Source: Haloarchaeobius salinus (GTDB lineage: Archaea; Halobacteriota; Halobacteria; Halobacteriales; Natrialbaceae). From it: a stretch of 64,000 bases of DNA. Shown in pieces: positions 55,782-63,187 of this stretch; within the stretch, counting starts at the first letter, position 1; each line of letters starts with the position of its first letter. Under the pieces are notes generated by a model, which saw only the letters and a program-made list of their open reading frames with translations, was not told the DNA's origin and made no database searches. The position numbers and the translations under genes are program-made. The DNA lies in NCBI RefSeq assembly GCF_024464185.1, contig NZ_JANHAU010000002.1, forward strand, positions 186,001 through 250,000, given 5' to 3'.

Positions 55782-56690
55782 ATGGCCGACACCGGCGACA
55801 CCGGCGACACCGGCGACACCGACGACACCGGCGACACCGACGACACCGACGACGAGTCAGCGCCCTCCGACGCCTTCGCCGCGCTGAGCGACCCGGTCCG
55901 CCTGGACATCCTCGACGCGCTGACCGACCACCACCGGACCGAGGGCCACGCCCCCATCGGCTTCGCGGCGCTGCGCCGGCGGGTCGGGGTCCGTGACTCG
56001 GGACGCTTCCGCTACCACCTCAACCAGCTGCGTGACCGGTTCGTCGAGCGGACCGTCGACGGCTACCGGCTGACCGCAACCGGTGCGCGCGTCGCCGGGG
56101 CCATCCTCGCGGGCACCTACACCGAGTCGGTCTCGCTCGGGCCGGCCGAACTCGACAGCACGTGCCCGTTCTGTGGCAGTCCCGCGGTCGCGACGGTCCG
56201 CGAGGGGCAGTGCGTCGTCTCCTGCGCCGGGGAGCATCCGCTGTTCTCGTGGCACGTGCCCGCGAACGCGGCCACCGACGCGAGCCTGTCCGAGGTGGTC
56301 GACCTCGCCGAACTGCTCGCGTTCCAGGCCATCGAGCAGGCGCTCGCCGGCGTCTGCACCCAGTGCTACGACGGCGTCGAGACCAGCGTGGGTACCCCCG
56401 ACGAGCCGGGCTTCCGCGCCGTCTGTGACACCTGCCCCGCTCGGCTCGTCGGCCCGATCAGCTTCCCGCTGCTCGTCGACCCCGACGTGGCCGGCTGGTG
56501 CCGCGACCACGGCTACACGCTCCGCGAGGACCACGTCTGGGAGTTCCCGTTCGTCGGCGAGGACGCGAGCGTCGAACCCGCCGGGGACGACGCCGACGGC
56601 GAGCTCGTCGTCACCGTCGCCATCGACGACGACAGCCTGACCGCCACGCTCGATGGAGACGGACGCGTCGTCGCGGTCGACGGGAACTGA
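55782..56690 (+). CDS. ArsR-type HTH regulator with zinc ribbons (second copy)
   Basis: Regulator of 302 residues with the same design as the gene at 15005-15895. A low-complexity Gly-Asp-Thr N terminus (residues 3-24) precedes the winged helix (about 27-110, with LSDPVRLDILDALTD and FRYHLNQLRDRFV). Cysteine motifs are CPFCGSP, then CTQCYDG and CDTCPAR. The C-terminal strand region VTVAIDDDSLTATLD matches the paralogue. The start at 55782 is seven bases after the previous stop, indicating co-transcription. Target genes and signal unknown. Confidence 0.84.
   Translation: MADTGDTGDTGDTDDTGDTDDTDDESAPSDAFAALSDPVRLDILDALTDHHRTEGHAPIGFAALRRRVGVRDSGRFRYHLNQLRDRFVERTVDGYRLTATGARVAGAILAGTYTESVSLGPAELDSTCPFCGSPAVATVREGQCVVSCAGEHPLFSWHVPANAATDASLSEVVDLAELLAFQAIEQALAGVCTQCYDGVETSVGTPDEPGFRAVCDTCPARLVGPISFPLLVDPDVAGWCRDHGYTLREDHVWEFPFVGEDASVEPAGDDADGELVVTVAIDDDSLTATLDGDGRVVAVDGN
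55788..55853 (+). repeat. GACACCGGC tandem repeat inside the regulator gene
   Basis: Imperfect nine-base units (GACACCGGC or GACACCGAC) repeat about seven times and encode a Gly-Asp-Thr / Asp-Asp-Thr tract. Such tracts can change length by slippage without breaking the frame. Confidence 0.75.
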
Positions 56691-56754
56691 CAGCCGTCCT
56701 ATAGAAGTTCTGTTCGCCGAGCGCCCAAGTGGGCAGCCGTCGTACGGGTGTCCG

Positions 56755-57033
56755 ATGACGCGACGTGACGCCGACACCGGCCGCCGCTCGCTGTACAGGT
56801 CCGCCCGAAGTATGGTCGCCTCCCCGCTGCTGTACATCGGTGCCGTCACGGTCGTCGCCGGGAACGAACTCGCCGAACTACTCGTCGAGGGTGGCTACCT
56901 CTCCGAGACGCTCGGGGCGTTGGCGCTGTTCCCCATCGCGCTGGCGCTGCTGTACGGCCAGCTCCTCGCGCTGGCGTACTACCGACGGGAGCGCGGTCGG
57001 GACCCCGGCCGCACCTGTGGCGTCGACGCGTGA
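56755..57033 (+). CDS. Small membrane protein (92 aa)
   Basis: Protein with two predicted helices (about residues 22-36 and 53-75) and basic ends (RRDADTGRRSLYRSARS and YYRRERGRDPGR). The ATG at 56755 is chosen over an upstream in-frame TTG or ATG lying inside the regulator gene. There is no recognised family. It precedes a putative membrane metalloprotease gene on the same strand and may belong to its transcript. Confidence 0.62.
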   Translation: MTRRDADTGRRSLYRSARSMVASPLLYIGAVTVVAGNELAELLVEGGYLSETLGALALFPIALALLYGQLLALAYYRRERGRDPGRTCGVDA

Positions 57034-57077
57034 CCGTGCCCGGGCGTTCAAGCCACCGGCTGGACAACTCCCTGGGT

Positions 57078-57617
57078 ATGTACGTCGACCCGGACCCCGA
57101 ATGCCACGAGGACGGCTGGGGGACGGCCCGCTCGACTGCCGTCGGCGCGACCGTCGCCCTCGCCGTCGGCGGCGCGTACGTCGCCACGTACGGTCTCGAC
57201 CAGTACCTCACCTACGCCGACGTGCTGCCCGCGGGCGAACTCCTCCAGTTCGCCGTCATCGCCGCCGTGTTCGTCGTCCACGAGGCCGTCCACGCCGCCG
57301 CCTACGCGACGGTCGGGCGCTGCTCGTGGGACGAGATACGGGTCGAGGCCGGCATCGACTTCGGCGACGGGTTCGACCCGGTCCACGGCTCGGTGCATCC
57401 GACGCGGCCGGTCCGCCGCACGGCGTACTGGCTCTGCCTCGCCGCGCCCACACTGCTGCTCGGCGTCGTCCCGGCCGCGGTCGGACTCACCACCGGGAGC
57501 GCGCTGGCGACGTTCGTCGGCATCGTCGGGCTCCTGCTCGTCTCGACCGACGTCGGCCCCGCCGTCACGGCGTGGCGACACCCCGAGCGGGTCGCGGTGC
57601 CCGCCCCGTCGGGATGA
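57078..57617 (+). CDS. Putative membrane zinc metalloprotease (DUF3267-like)
   Basis: Membrane protein of 179 residues with about four helices. The second helix carries VVHEAVHAAAYATVG, an HExxH zinc motif at residues 68-72 inside the membrane, as in DUF3267 and site-2-like families. A third ligand may be in the FDPVHGSVHP segment. The start at 57078 (MYVDPDPECHEDGW) is chosen for its acidic N terminus; a 16-residue extension upstream is unsupported. Substrate unknown. Confidence 0.78.
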   Translation: MYVDPDPECHEDGWGTARSTAVGATVALAVGGAYVATYGLDQYLTYADVLPAGELLQFAVIAAVFVVHEAVHAAAYATVGRCSWDEIRVEAGIDFGDGFDPVHGSVHPTRPVRRTAYWLCLAAPTLLLGVVPAAVGLTTGSALATFVGIVGLLLVSTDVGPAVTAWRHPERVAVPAPSG

Positions 57618-57695
57618 GGGGGTGACGGTCCGCCTGTTGCCGCCCGCCTGCCGACTTCGGCAACCCTTTTGTCCCGTGCTTCGTCACCGACGAGC

Positions 57696-58160
57696 ATGTC
57701 CACCATCGACGTCGTCGTCCGGATGATCCACAGCATCACCGCGGCCGCCTGGGTCGGGAGCGTGCTGTTCGTCGCGTTCGGGCTGCTCCCCTCCGCGCTC
57801 GACGGGTCGCTCAACGCCAGTCCCTCGCAGGCAATCGTCTCGCGGTTCCGCTGGCTCTCGCGTGGCTGCTCCGCGCTGCTGTTCGTGACCGGCGGCCACC
57901 TCGCCGGCACGCTCTACACCGTCGACTCGCTCACCGGGAGCGCGCGCGGTCACCTCGTGCTCGCGATGCTCGCGCTCTGGTTCGTCCTCACCGGCCTCGT
58001 CGAGGTCGCCGCCGGCAAGCTCGACCGCGGCTTCGACGACCAGAAGGTCCGCTCGCCCGCCCGCCAGGCGAAGCCCTTCCTCTACGCCGCCAGCGTCGTC
58101 GCCGTGCTCCTGCTCGTCGACGCGACGCTCATCGTCTACGGCTCCGGTCTCGTCTACTGA
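57696..58160 (+). CDS. CopD-like four-helix membrane protein
   Basis: Membrane protein of 154 residues with four helices. The N-terminal VVVRMIHSITAAAWVGSVLF with its His and Trp, the RFRWLSRGCSALLFVTGGHLAG segment (positions about 50-71) and the final YAASVVAVLLLVDATLIVYG resemble the CopD domain, associated with copper uptake or quinone binding in bacteria. It is immediately upstream of an Lrp-type regulator that carries a TRASH metal-binding domain. A metal-related role is therefore plausible but not proven. Confidence 0.78.
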   Translation: MSTIDVVVRMIHSITAAAWVGSVLFVAFGLLPSALDGSLNASPSQAIVSRFRWLSRGCSALLFVTGGHLAGTLYTVDSLTGSARGHLVLAMLALWFVLTGLVEVAAGKLDRGFDDQKVRSPARQAKPFLYAASVVAVLLLVDATLIVYGSGLVY

Positions 58161-58252
58161 CGTTCGATTCCGGGGCTCTGCCGCCACCGACCATTCGATT
58201 CCAAAGTCGGACCCGCACAACGCTTTTCGCCGTCGGGCCCGTCGTCCCGTCC

Positions 58253-58843
58253 ATGCGCGACCTCGACGACACCGACATCGAGATCCTCCGCCTGCTCGCC
58301 GCCGACGCCCGCCGCTCGTTCGCCAGCATCGGCGACGAGGTCGGCCTCTCCGGCCCCGCCGTCTCCGACCGCGTCTCGCGGCTCGAGGAGGTCGGCGTCG
58401 TCCGCCGGTTCACCGTCGACGTCGACCGCTCGCAGCTCCGCGACGGCACGCCCGTCCTCGCCCGCCTCGCCCTCGAACCCGGGGCAAGCGGCGAGGTCGC
58501 CGCCGCGCTCCGCGCCGCCGACGCCACCGAGCACGTGTTCACGACCGCCGACGGCGACGTGACCGTCCACGCCCGCGTCCCCGACGCGGCCGTCCACCGC
58601 TGGCTCGACGGTATCGTGGACGTCTCGCAGGTGCGGGGTCTCGAGGTCGAACTCGTCGCCGACTCCGAGTGGTCGCCGAGCGTGGGCGGGGTGGACTTCG
58701 CGCTCTCCTGTGCGGAGTGCGACAACACCGTGACGAGCGAGGGCACCTCGGCCCGCATCGGCGACGACGTCTACCAGTTCTGCTGTGGCTCCTGCGAGGC
58801 GCGGTTCCGGGACCGGTACGAGGAGCTGGACGCTGGCGTGTAG
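58253..58843 (+). CDS. Lrp/AsnC-type regulator with C-terminal TRASH metal-binding domain
   Basis: Transcriptional regulator of 196 residues. The N-terminal HTH (about 1-55) has LDDTDIEILRLLAADARRSF and GLSGPAVSDRVSRLEEVGVV. A RAM-like ligand domain follows (about 60-140). The C terminus (about 155-190) is a TRASH domain with CAECDN and FCCGSCEARFRDRY, whose cysteines bind copper or another soft metal in archaeal CopT/CopR-type regulators. Together with the CopD-like gene 92 bp upstream this suggests metal-responsive control. Confidence 0.9.
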   Translation: MRDLDDTDIEILRLLAADARRSFASIGDEVGLSGPAVSDRVSRLEEVGVVRRFTVDVDRSQLRDGTPVLARLALEPGASGEVAAALRAADATEHVFTTADGDVTVHARVPDAAVHRWLDGIVDVSQVRGLEVELVADSEWSPSVGGVDFALSCAECDNTVTSEGTSARIGDDVYQFCCGSCEARFRDRYEELDAGV

Positions 58844-58903
58844 GTGTGGCCTCGGTCTCGCGAGAACGGGAGCGTTTTGGGTGCCCGACCCCAAGCACCG
58901 CCA

Positions 58904-59509
58904 ATGTTCACGGGAATCGTCGAGGAGACGGGCGAGATCGTCGGGGTCACGGACGCCGACGACGGTCGTCGCCTCCGTATCGCGGGCGACGTGGTGCTCT
59001 CGGACGTGGGCCACGGCGCGAGCATCAGCGTCAGCGGCGTCTGCCTGACCGTCGAGGCGTACGACGAGGAGACGTTCGAGGTGTTCCTGGCCGAGGAGAC
59101 CGTCGCGAAGACGTACCTCGGGGACGTGGCGGTCGGCGACCCCGTCAATCTGGAGCGGGCGATGCCGGCGGACGGGCGGTTCGACGGCCACGTGGTGCAG
59201 GGCCACGTCGACACGACGGCGACGGTGCGGGCGGTGGAGTCGGTCGGCGAGGACTGGCGGTTCGCGTTCGACCTGCCCGACGGCTACGGGCGGTACGTGG
59301 TCGAGAAGGGCTCGGTGACGCTGGACGGCATCAGCCTCACGGTCGCGGAGCGGGACGCCGAGGGGTTCTCCGTCGCCATCGTGCCGACGACGTACGAGCT
59401 GACGAACCTGTCGACGAAGGAGCCCGGCGACCCGGTCCACCTGGAGGTCGACGTCGTCGCCAAGTACGTCGAGAACATGCTGGGCGAGCGGGCGACGGCT
59501 GGCGAGTAG
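58904..59509 (+). CDS. ribE: Riboflavin synthase, bacterial type (lumazine-binding)
   Basis: Last step of riboflavin synthesis, converting two 6,7-dimethyl-8-ribityllumazine to riboflavin plus a pyrimidine. It has 201 residues and two lumazine-binding repeats: MFTGIVEETGEI at the N terminus with SVSGVCLTV, then GHVVQGHVDTTATV and SVTLDGISLTVAE. This is the bacterial-eukaryotic type rather than the archaeal RibC of methanogens. The start at 58904 (MFTGIVEE) is the invariant family start. The gene is 60 bp after the metal regulator. Confidence 0.96.
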   Translation: MFTGIVEETGEIVGVTDADDGRRLRIAGDVVLSDVGHGASISVSGVCLTVEAYDEETFEVFLAEETVAKTYLGDVAVGDPVNLERAMPADGRFDGHVVQGHVDTTATVRAVESVGEDWRFAFDLPDGYGRYVVEKGSVTLDGISLTVAERDAEGFSVAIVPTTYELTNLSTKEPGDPVHLEVDVVAKYVENMLGERATAGE

Positions 59510-59515
59510 CCGGCT

Positions 59516-60553
59516 TCAGCGACGGGGTGGGCTGTCGAACTCGGCGAGCTCGGGGTCGTCAGCCCGGTTCCGGTGTTCGAGCACGCCGGTCTCCCGGTAG
59601 GCGCGTTTGTAGTTCCGGAGCTTCCGGTAGAGGAACAGCCCGATGACGGTGTCGTAGGCGACGATGTAGACGATGCTGGCGGCGAAGCCGTCCAGCGGCG
59701 AGACGAGGGAGATGATGCCGGGGACGTAGCCGACGGTGATGTTGTAGACGGCGTGGAACAGCGCGGCCAGCAGGAGCCCCTTGACGACGATGGGGCCGTA
59801 GTGCTCGCGGTTGAACTTCGCGAGGCCCAGATAGAAGCCGGCGATGCCGGAGTAGATGACGTGGCCGGGGCCGGCGAGCGCGCGCAGGGCGGCGATGTTC
59901 GACCCGGCCTCGACGATGGAGACGCTGGTGCCGGTCGCCTCGATGAACTGGGTGATGTAGAAGGCGTTCTCGATGGTGGCGAAGCCGAGGCCGGCGACGG
60001 CACCGTACACCGCGCCGTCGATGACCGCGTCGAACTCGGCACGCCGGAAGGCGTAGATGCGGACCGCGAGCCACTTCACGAACTCCTCGCCCGGGCCGAC
60101 GATGAACAGGAAGAAGAGCACGCCGCCGACGAACCCCTGCGTCGAGAGGCCGACGCTCGCGAAGACGGCGCTCGTGAACGTGTTGACGATGCTCGCGAAC
60201 GTCGAGAACACGACGGCGAGGAGGAACGTACCGGCGAGCATCGGCAGGGGCTCGCGCGTGGTCACGTCGCTCCGGTAGACGTAGCCGGCGAGCAGCAGCG
60301 CGGGGACGAGCGAGAGGAGGACGAACGTGCCGACGATGGGGTTCGAGACGGTGGCGAGGCCGCCGAAGGCAAAGAGCGCGAGCGTGATGATCGTCGCGAC
60401 GCCGATGACGACCCAGCGCGCGGCCGGTCGGAGTCCCTCGTAGATCGCGACGGCGATCCCGTCGAACTCGCTGCGCTGGTCCCAGGTCGCGACCTCGTAC
60501 AGGTCCCGCCCGCGGTCGGCGGCGCGCTCTATCGGGTCCCGTCGTGGACTCAT
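59516..60553 (-). CDS. PrsW-family intramembrane metalloprotease
   Basis: Membrane protein of 345 residues with about eight helices. The PrsW signature is complete: IVGPGEEFVKW (E156, E157), TIENAFYI, GHVIYSGIAGFYLG and LFHAVYNIT, which hold the Glu and His metal ligands. In Bacillus, PrsW cleaves an anti-sigma factor; archaea lack that system, so the substrate is unknown here. N- and C-terminal tails are charged and cytoplasmic. It converges on the riboflavin synthase gene with six bases between stops. Confidence 0.9.
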   Translation of the reverse strand: MSPRRDPIERAADRGRDLYEVATWDQRSEFDGIAVAIYEGLRPAARWVVIGVATIITLALFAFGGLATVSNPIVGTFVLLSLVPALLLAGYVYRSDVTTREPLPMLAGTFLLAVVFSTFASIVNTFTSAVFASVGLSTQGFVGGVLFFLFIVGPGEEFVKWLAVRIYAFRRAEFDAVIDGAVYGAVAGLGFATIENAFYITQFIEATGTSVSIVEAGSNIAALRALAGPGHVIYSGIAGFYLGLAKFNREHYGPIVVKGLLLAALFHAVYNITVGYVPGIISLVSPLDGFAASIVYIVAYDTVIGLFLYRKLRNYKRAYRETGVLEHRNRADDPELAEFDSPPRR

Positions 60554-60704
60554 TGGCTCCGGGTTGGGGTAACGGCCCCGTAATGGTTCCCCCTACGGCA
60601 GTCGGCACCTACCTTAAGGATTGCTGGTCCATCTTAGTATGACATTGATTCACAGTATCCGTATTAGGGGTAGCTTATCAACCAGAAACCCTGTGTACGT
60701 TGTA
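60554..60704. other. AT-richer intergenic region
   Basis: About 150 bp upstream of the PrsW gene and a small open frame. AT-rich patches such as CCTTAAGG (60612-60619) and GTAATGACA stand out from the GC-rich surroundings. It may contain divergent promoters; no RNA gene or repeat can be assigned. Confidence 0.4.
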
Positions 60705-60911
60705 ATGACAGACCAGAACAGCCGGAGAATGCTCTACACCCCCCTCCCAACCGAGGAGGACGGTTTTAGAAAACCAGTACCGACACTAACACGACCGACA
60801 GACGCCCCATCCCCCACGACCGACGCACCGACCACCGAACCACCACGCACTTCTCGTCCGACTTCCACCGAATCTCCCAGTTCCTGGCAGGGCACCCCCG
60901 CGGACGACTGA
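60705..60911 (+). CDS. Possible small disordered protein (68 aa)
   Basis: Reading frame beginning MTDQNSRRMLYTPLPTEED and then almost wholly Thr, Pro and Ser with a few charged residues. It looks disordered. Its codon use and lower GC differ from neighbours, so it may be a young or transferred gene, or non-coding sequence. There is no recognised family and no clear ribosome site; an upstream in-frame start at 60621 exists. It is 49 bp ahead of the next gene. Confidence 0.3.
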   Translation: MTDQNSRRMLYTPLPTEEDGFRKPVPTLTRPTDAPSPTTDAPTTEPPRTSRPTSTESPSSWQGTPADD

Positions 60912-60960
60912 CCGGCCGGCGGAGGCCAGGTTCAAGACGCTGCTGCGAGTAGCGGCGGGT

Positions 60961-61335
60961 ATGCACTTCGACCAGCGGACGCAGGCCGCCCTGCGCGAGG
61001 TCGGCCTGACGACCGAGGAGCTACAGGCCGCCTCCGAGGGCGTCGTCGAACGCGTCGCCGACACGGCCGCCGCGCTCGAGGAGTTCTTCGAGACGAACGA
61101 CGTGGTCTACTCGGACATGGACCAGGCGCACTCGACGGCCGAGTTCCCCGAGCACACCGTCGAGTACTGCGACGTGACGACCCACGCCGCCGAGATGCGC
61201 GGTTGGCTTCGCTTTTCCACCTGGGGCGTCTACATCGAGGACGGTCGACTGCTCGACGACGGCACCGTCGAGCTGACGCTGGGGCCGAGCGTCCACGACC
61301 GGGTGCGGTTCGCGCCGACCCGCGACGCACTATGA
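60961..61335 (+). CDS. Conserved haloarchaeal protein upstream of FAU-1
   Basis: Protein of 124 residues. An N-terminal helical half (FDQRTQAALREVGLTTEEL, AALEEFFETND) precedes a beta-rich half (HTVEYCDVTTHAAEMRGWL, WGVYIEDGRLLDDGTVEL). No cofactor motif or membrane segment is visible. Its stop overlaps the start of the FAU-1-like gene by four bases (ATGA), so the two are translationally coupled and probably functionally linked. Family role unknown. Confidence 0.78.
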   Translation: MHFDQRTQAALREVGLTTEELQAASEGVVERVADTAAALEEFFETNDVVYSDMDQAHSTAEFPEHTVEYCDVTTHAAEMRGWLRFSTWGVYIEDGRLLDDGTVELTLGPSVHDRVRFAPTRDAL

Positions 61336-62765
61336 CGGTCCGGCTCCGGGGCATCTACACGACCGCGCTGACCCAGCTCCTGCTCGATGCCGGCGTGGAC
61401 GTGGTGCAGGCGTCGCCGCCGATCCAGCGTCGGTTCGCCGACCACGACGCCGACCTCGCGGCGGTCCCCGACGCCGCCGCGGTCGAGACGACCGACGACA
61501 GGCAGGGTGTCGGCATCCACGGGGACGCCGGGGTCGTCACGACGGTCCGCGAGGTCTGCACCGGCGTCGGCCGTGACGCGCTCTCGTGGCCCGACCCGGC
61601 GGGCCGCGGTGCGGTCGTCGACGGCGTCGTCACGGAGACGCTGGGCTCCGGCGCGGTCGTCGACTGCGGCGACTTCGAGGGCTTCCTCCCGTTCGGCGCG
61701 ACCGACGGCTACGTCGAGGACGGCGACGCGCTCCGCGTGCAGGTGACCGACCCGACGCCGCCCTGGGGCGACGACCGCGCCGAGCTGACGACCGAGCTGA
61801 CGGTGCAGACCGGGCTCGTCGAGCTCTCGCGCGGGCGCTCCGGCGCGTCCGCGAACGTGCCCGGCGACCGTGCCACCGAGCTCGTCCGGACGGTCGAGCT
61901 GCTCTCGGCCGACGTCCCCGACGGCTGGGGGCTCCGCTGGCAGCGTGCCGCCGAGGACGCCGAGATGGATGCACTGGGCGACGCACTCGCGGGGGCCGTC
62001 GAACGCGCCGAGGCCCTCGACGCGGCGGTCGCCGACGCGCCACCCATCGAGGACAACGTCGGGAGCGACGACCCGGTGGTCGCCGACGGCGAGGCGACGG
62101 TCTGGGTCTGGTTCGGCCGCGAGAGCCGGTTCGGGCTGGACGAGGCCCGGCGCGAGGTCGAGTCGACGATGATCGGCCACCACCGCGTGAAGACGGCGGC
62201 CCGGTCGGCCAACACCGCCGTCGACTTCGTGGAGGCCGTCTGCGACGACCCCGGCGAGGGTGAGTTCCCGTTCCGCGCCGTCAGCGAGGGCTTCGGGCCG
62301 CGGCTGGGCGACCGTCTCGGCATCCACCACGGCAAGCCCGAGGGTCGGGCGTTCACGCTCGGCCGGGGCGAGGTCACCGAGTTCGACCCGGACGCGGGCA
62401 CGCTCACCGTCGAGCGGTCGATGACCGGCGGCGGCACCTACGACGCGCTCGGCACGCCACGCGAGTCCGGCGACACAGCCGTCACGAAGCTGAAGGAGGG
62501 TCGCTGGTGGTACCCGACGGTGTACCGCGATTCGGAGGGGGAATCGAAGGGCACCTACGTCAACATCTGCACGCCCGTCGAGCTGTTCCCCGACGTGGCC
62601 CGGTACGTCGACCTGCACGTCGACGTGGTGAGACACGGGGACGGCACCGTCGAACGGGTCGACGACGACGAGCTCGACGATGCGGTCGCGGCCGGTCACG
62701 TCCCCGAGCCGCTCGCCGAGAGGGCCCGGCAGGTCGCGACCGCCGTCGAGCGGGCGCTCGACTAG
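61332..62765 (+). CDS. FAU-1-like RNA-binding protein / probable ribonuclease (DUF402 domain)
   Basis: Protein of 477 residues resembling archaeal FAU-1, an AU-rich RNA-binding protein with RNase E/G-like features implicated in rRNA processing. It begins VRLRGIYTTALTQLLLDAG, has an S1/OB-like region with GVVTETLGSGAVVDCGDFEGFLP (about residues 95-117), and a C-terminal DUF402 domain with HHRVKTAARSANTAVDFVEAV, VERSMTGGGTYDALG and YPTVYRDSEGESKGTYVNI. The stop overlaps that of the convergent DUF6432-like gene. RNA substrate here is not known. Confidence 0.87.
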   Translation: MTVRLRGIYTTALTQLLLDAGVDVVQASPPIQRRFADHDADLAAVPDAAAVETTDDRQGVGIHGDAGVVTTVREVCTGVGRDALSWPDPAGRGAVVDGVVTETLGSGAVVDCGDFEGFLPFGATDGYVEDGDALRVQVTDPTPPWGDDRAELTTELTVQTGLVELSRGRSGASANVPGDRATELVRTVELLSADVPDGWGLRWQRAAEDAEMDALGDALAGAVERAEALDAAVADAPPIEDNVGSDDPVVADGEATVWVWFGRESRFGLDEARREVESTMIGHHRVKTAARSANTAVDFVEAVCDDPGEGEFPFRAVSEGFGPRLGDRLGIHHGKPEGRAFTLGRGEVTEFDPDAGTLTVERSMTGGGTYDALGTPRESGDTAVTKLKEGRWWYPTVYRDSEGESKGTYVNICTPVELFPDVARYVDLHVDVVRHGDGTVERVDDDELDDAVAAGHVPEPLAERARQVATAVERALD

Positions 62766-63061
62766 AACGGCAGCCGACGACGGAGCTCGTCGACGAGGGA
62801 GGGGTCGTCTTCCAGGTCCTCGGGATCGGGGACGACCCTCTCGGCAGGCTTGATGACGGTCCGCGAGGCCGACGGCTGTTCGACGACGATGAGGCCGTCG
62901 TCCTTCAGCCCGGCCAGGGCGTCCTCGAGGGCGTCGATCTCGACCTCGACGTGCGACCGCAGTTCGAAGACGGTCATCCCGTCGTGCTGGCGGTCGACGA
63001 GGGCGTCGAGCACCGAAACGTCGATCTCGTCCCGGTCCCGGTACTCCCGCTTTGCCTTCAT
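62762..63061 (-). CDS. Small winged-helix protein (DUF6432-like)
   Basis: Protein of 99 residues. MKAKREYRDRDEIDVSVLDAL, GMTVFELRSHVEVEIDALEDAL and LKDDGLIVVEQPSASRTVIKP form a winged-helix-like fold, followed by an acidic tail ending in DELRRRLPF. It recalls DUF6432, a haloarchaeal family possibly involved in DNA binding. The start at 63061 is the first ATG after a non-similar upstream frame. It is convergent with the FAU-1 gene and divergent from the last gene. Confidence 0.8.
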   Translation of the reverse strand: MKAKREYRDRDEIDVSVLDALVDRQHDGMTVFELRSHVEVEIDALEDALAGLKDDGLIVVEQPSASRTVIKPAERVVPDPEDLEDDPSLVDELRRRLPF

Positions 63062-63187
63062 CACCCCACACTTCGCGTGGATACGATTTGATGTTTGTCC
63101 CTGCTTGACGGGTTCGCGTCGGACGCGTGTCAGACGCCGACTGCCGCGGCAGTAGCCTTTTAGGCACGGACAGGGTAGGCGCTCACA

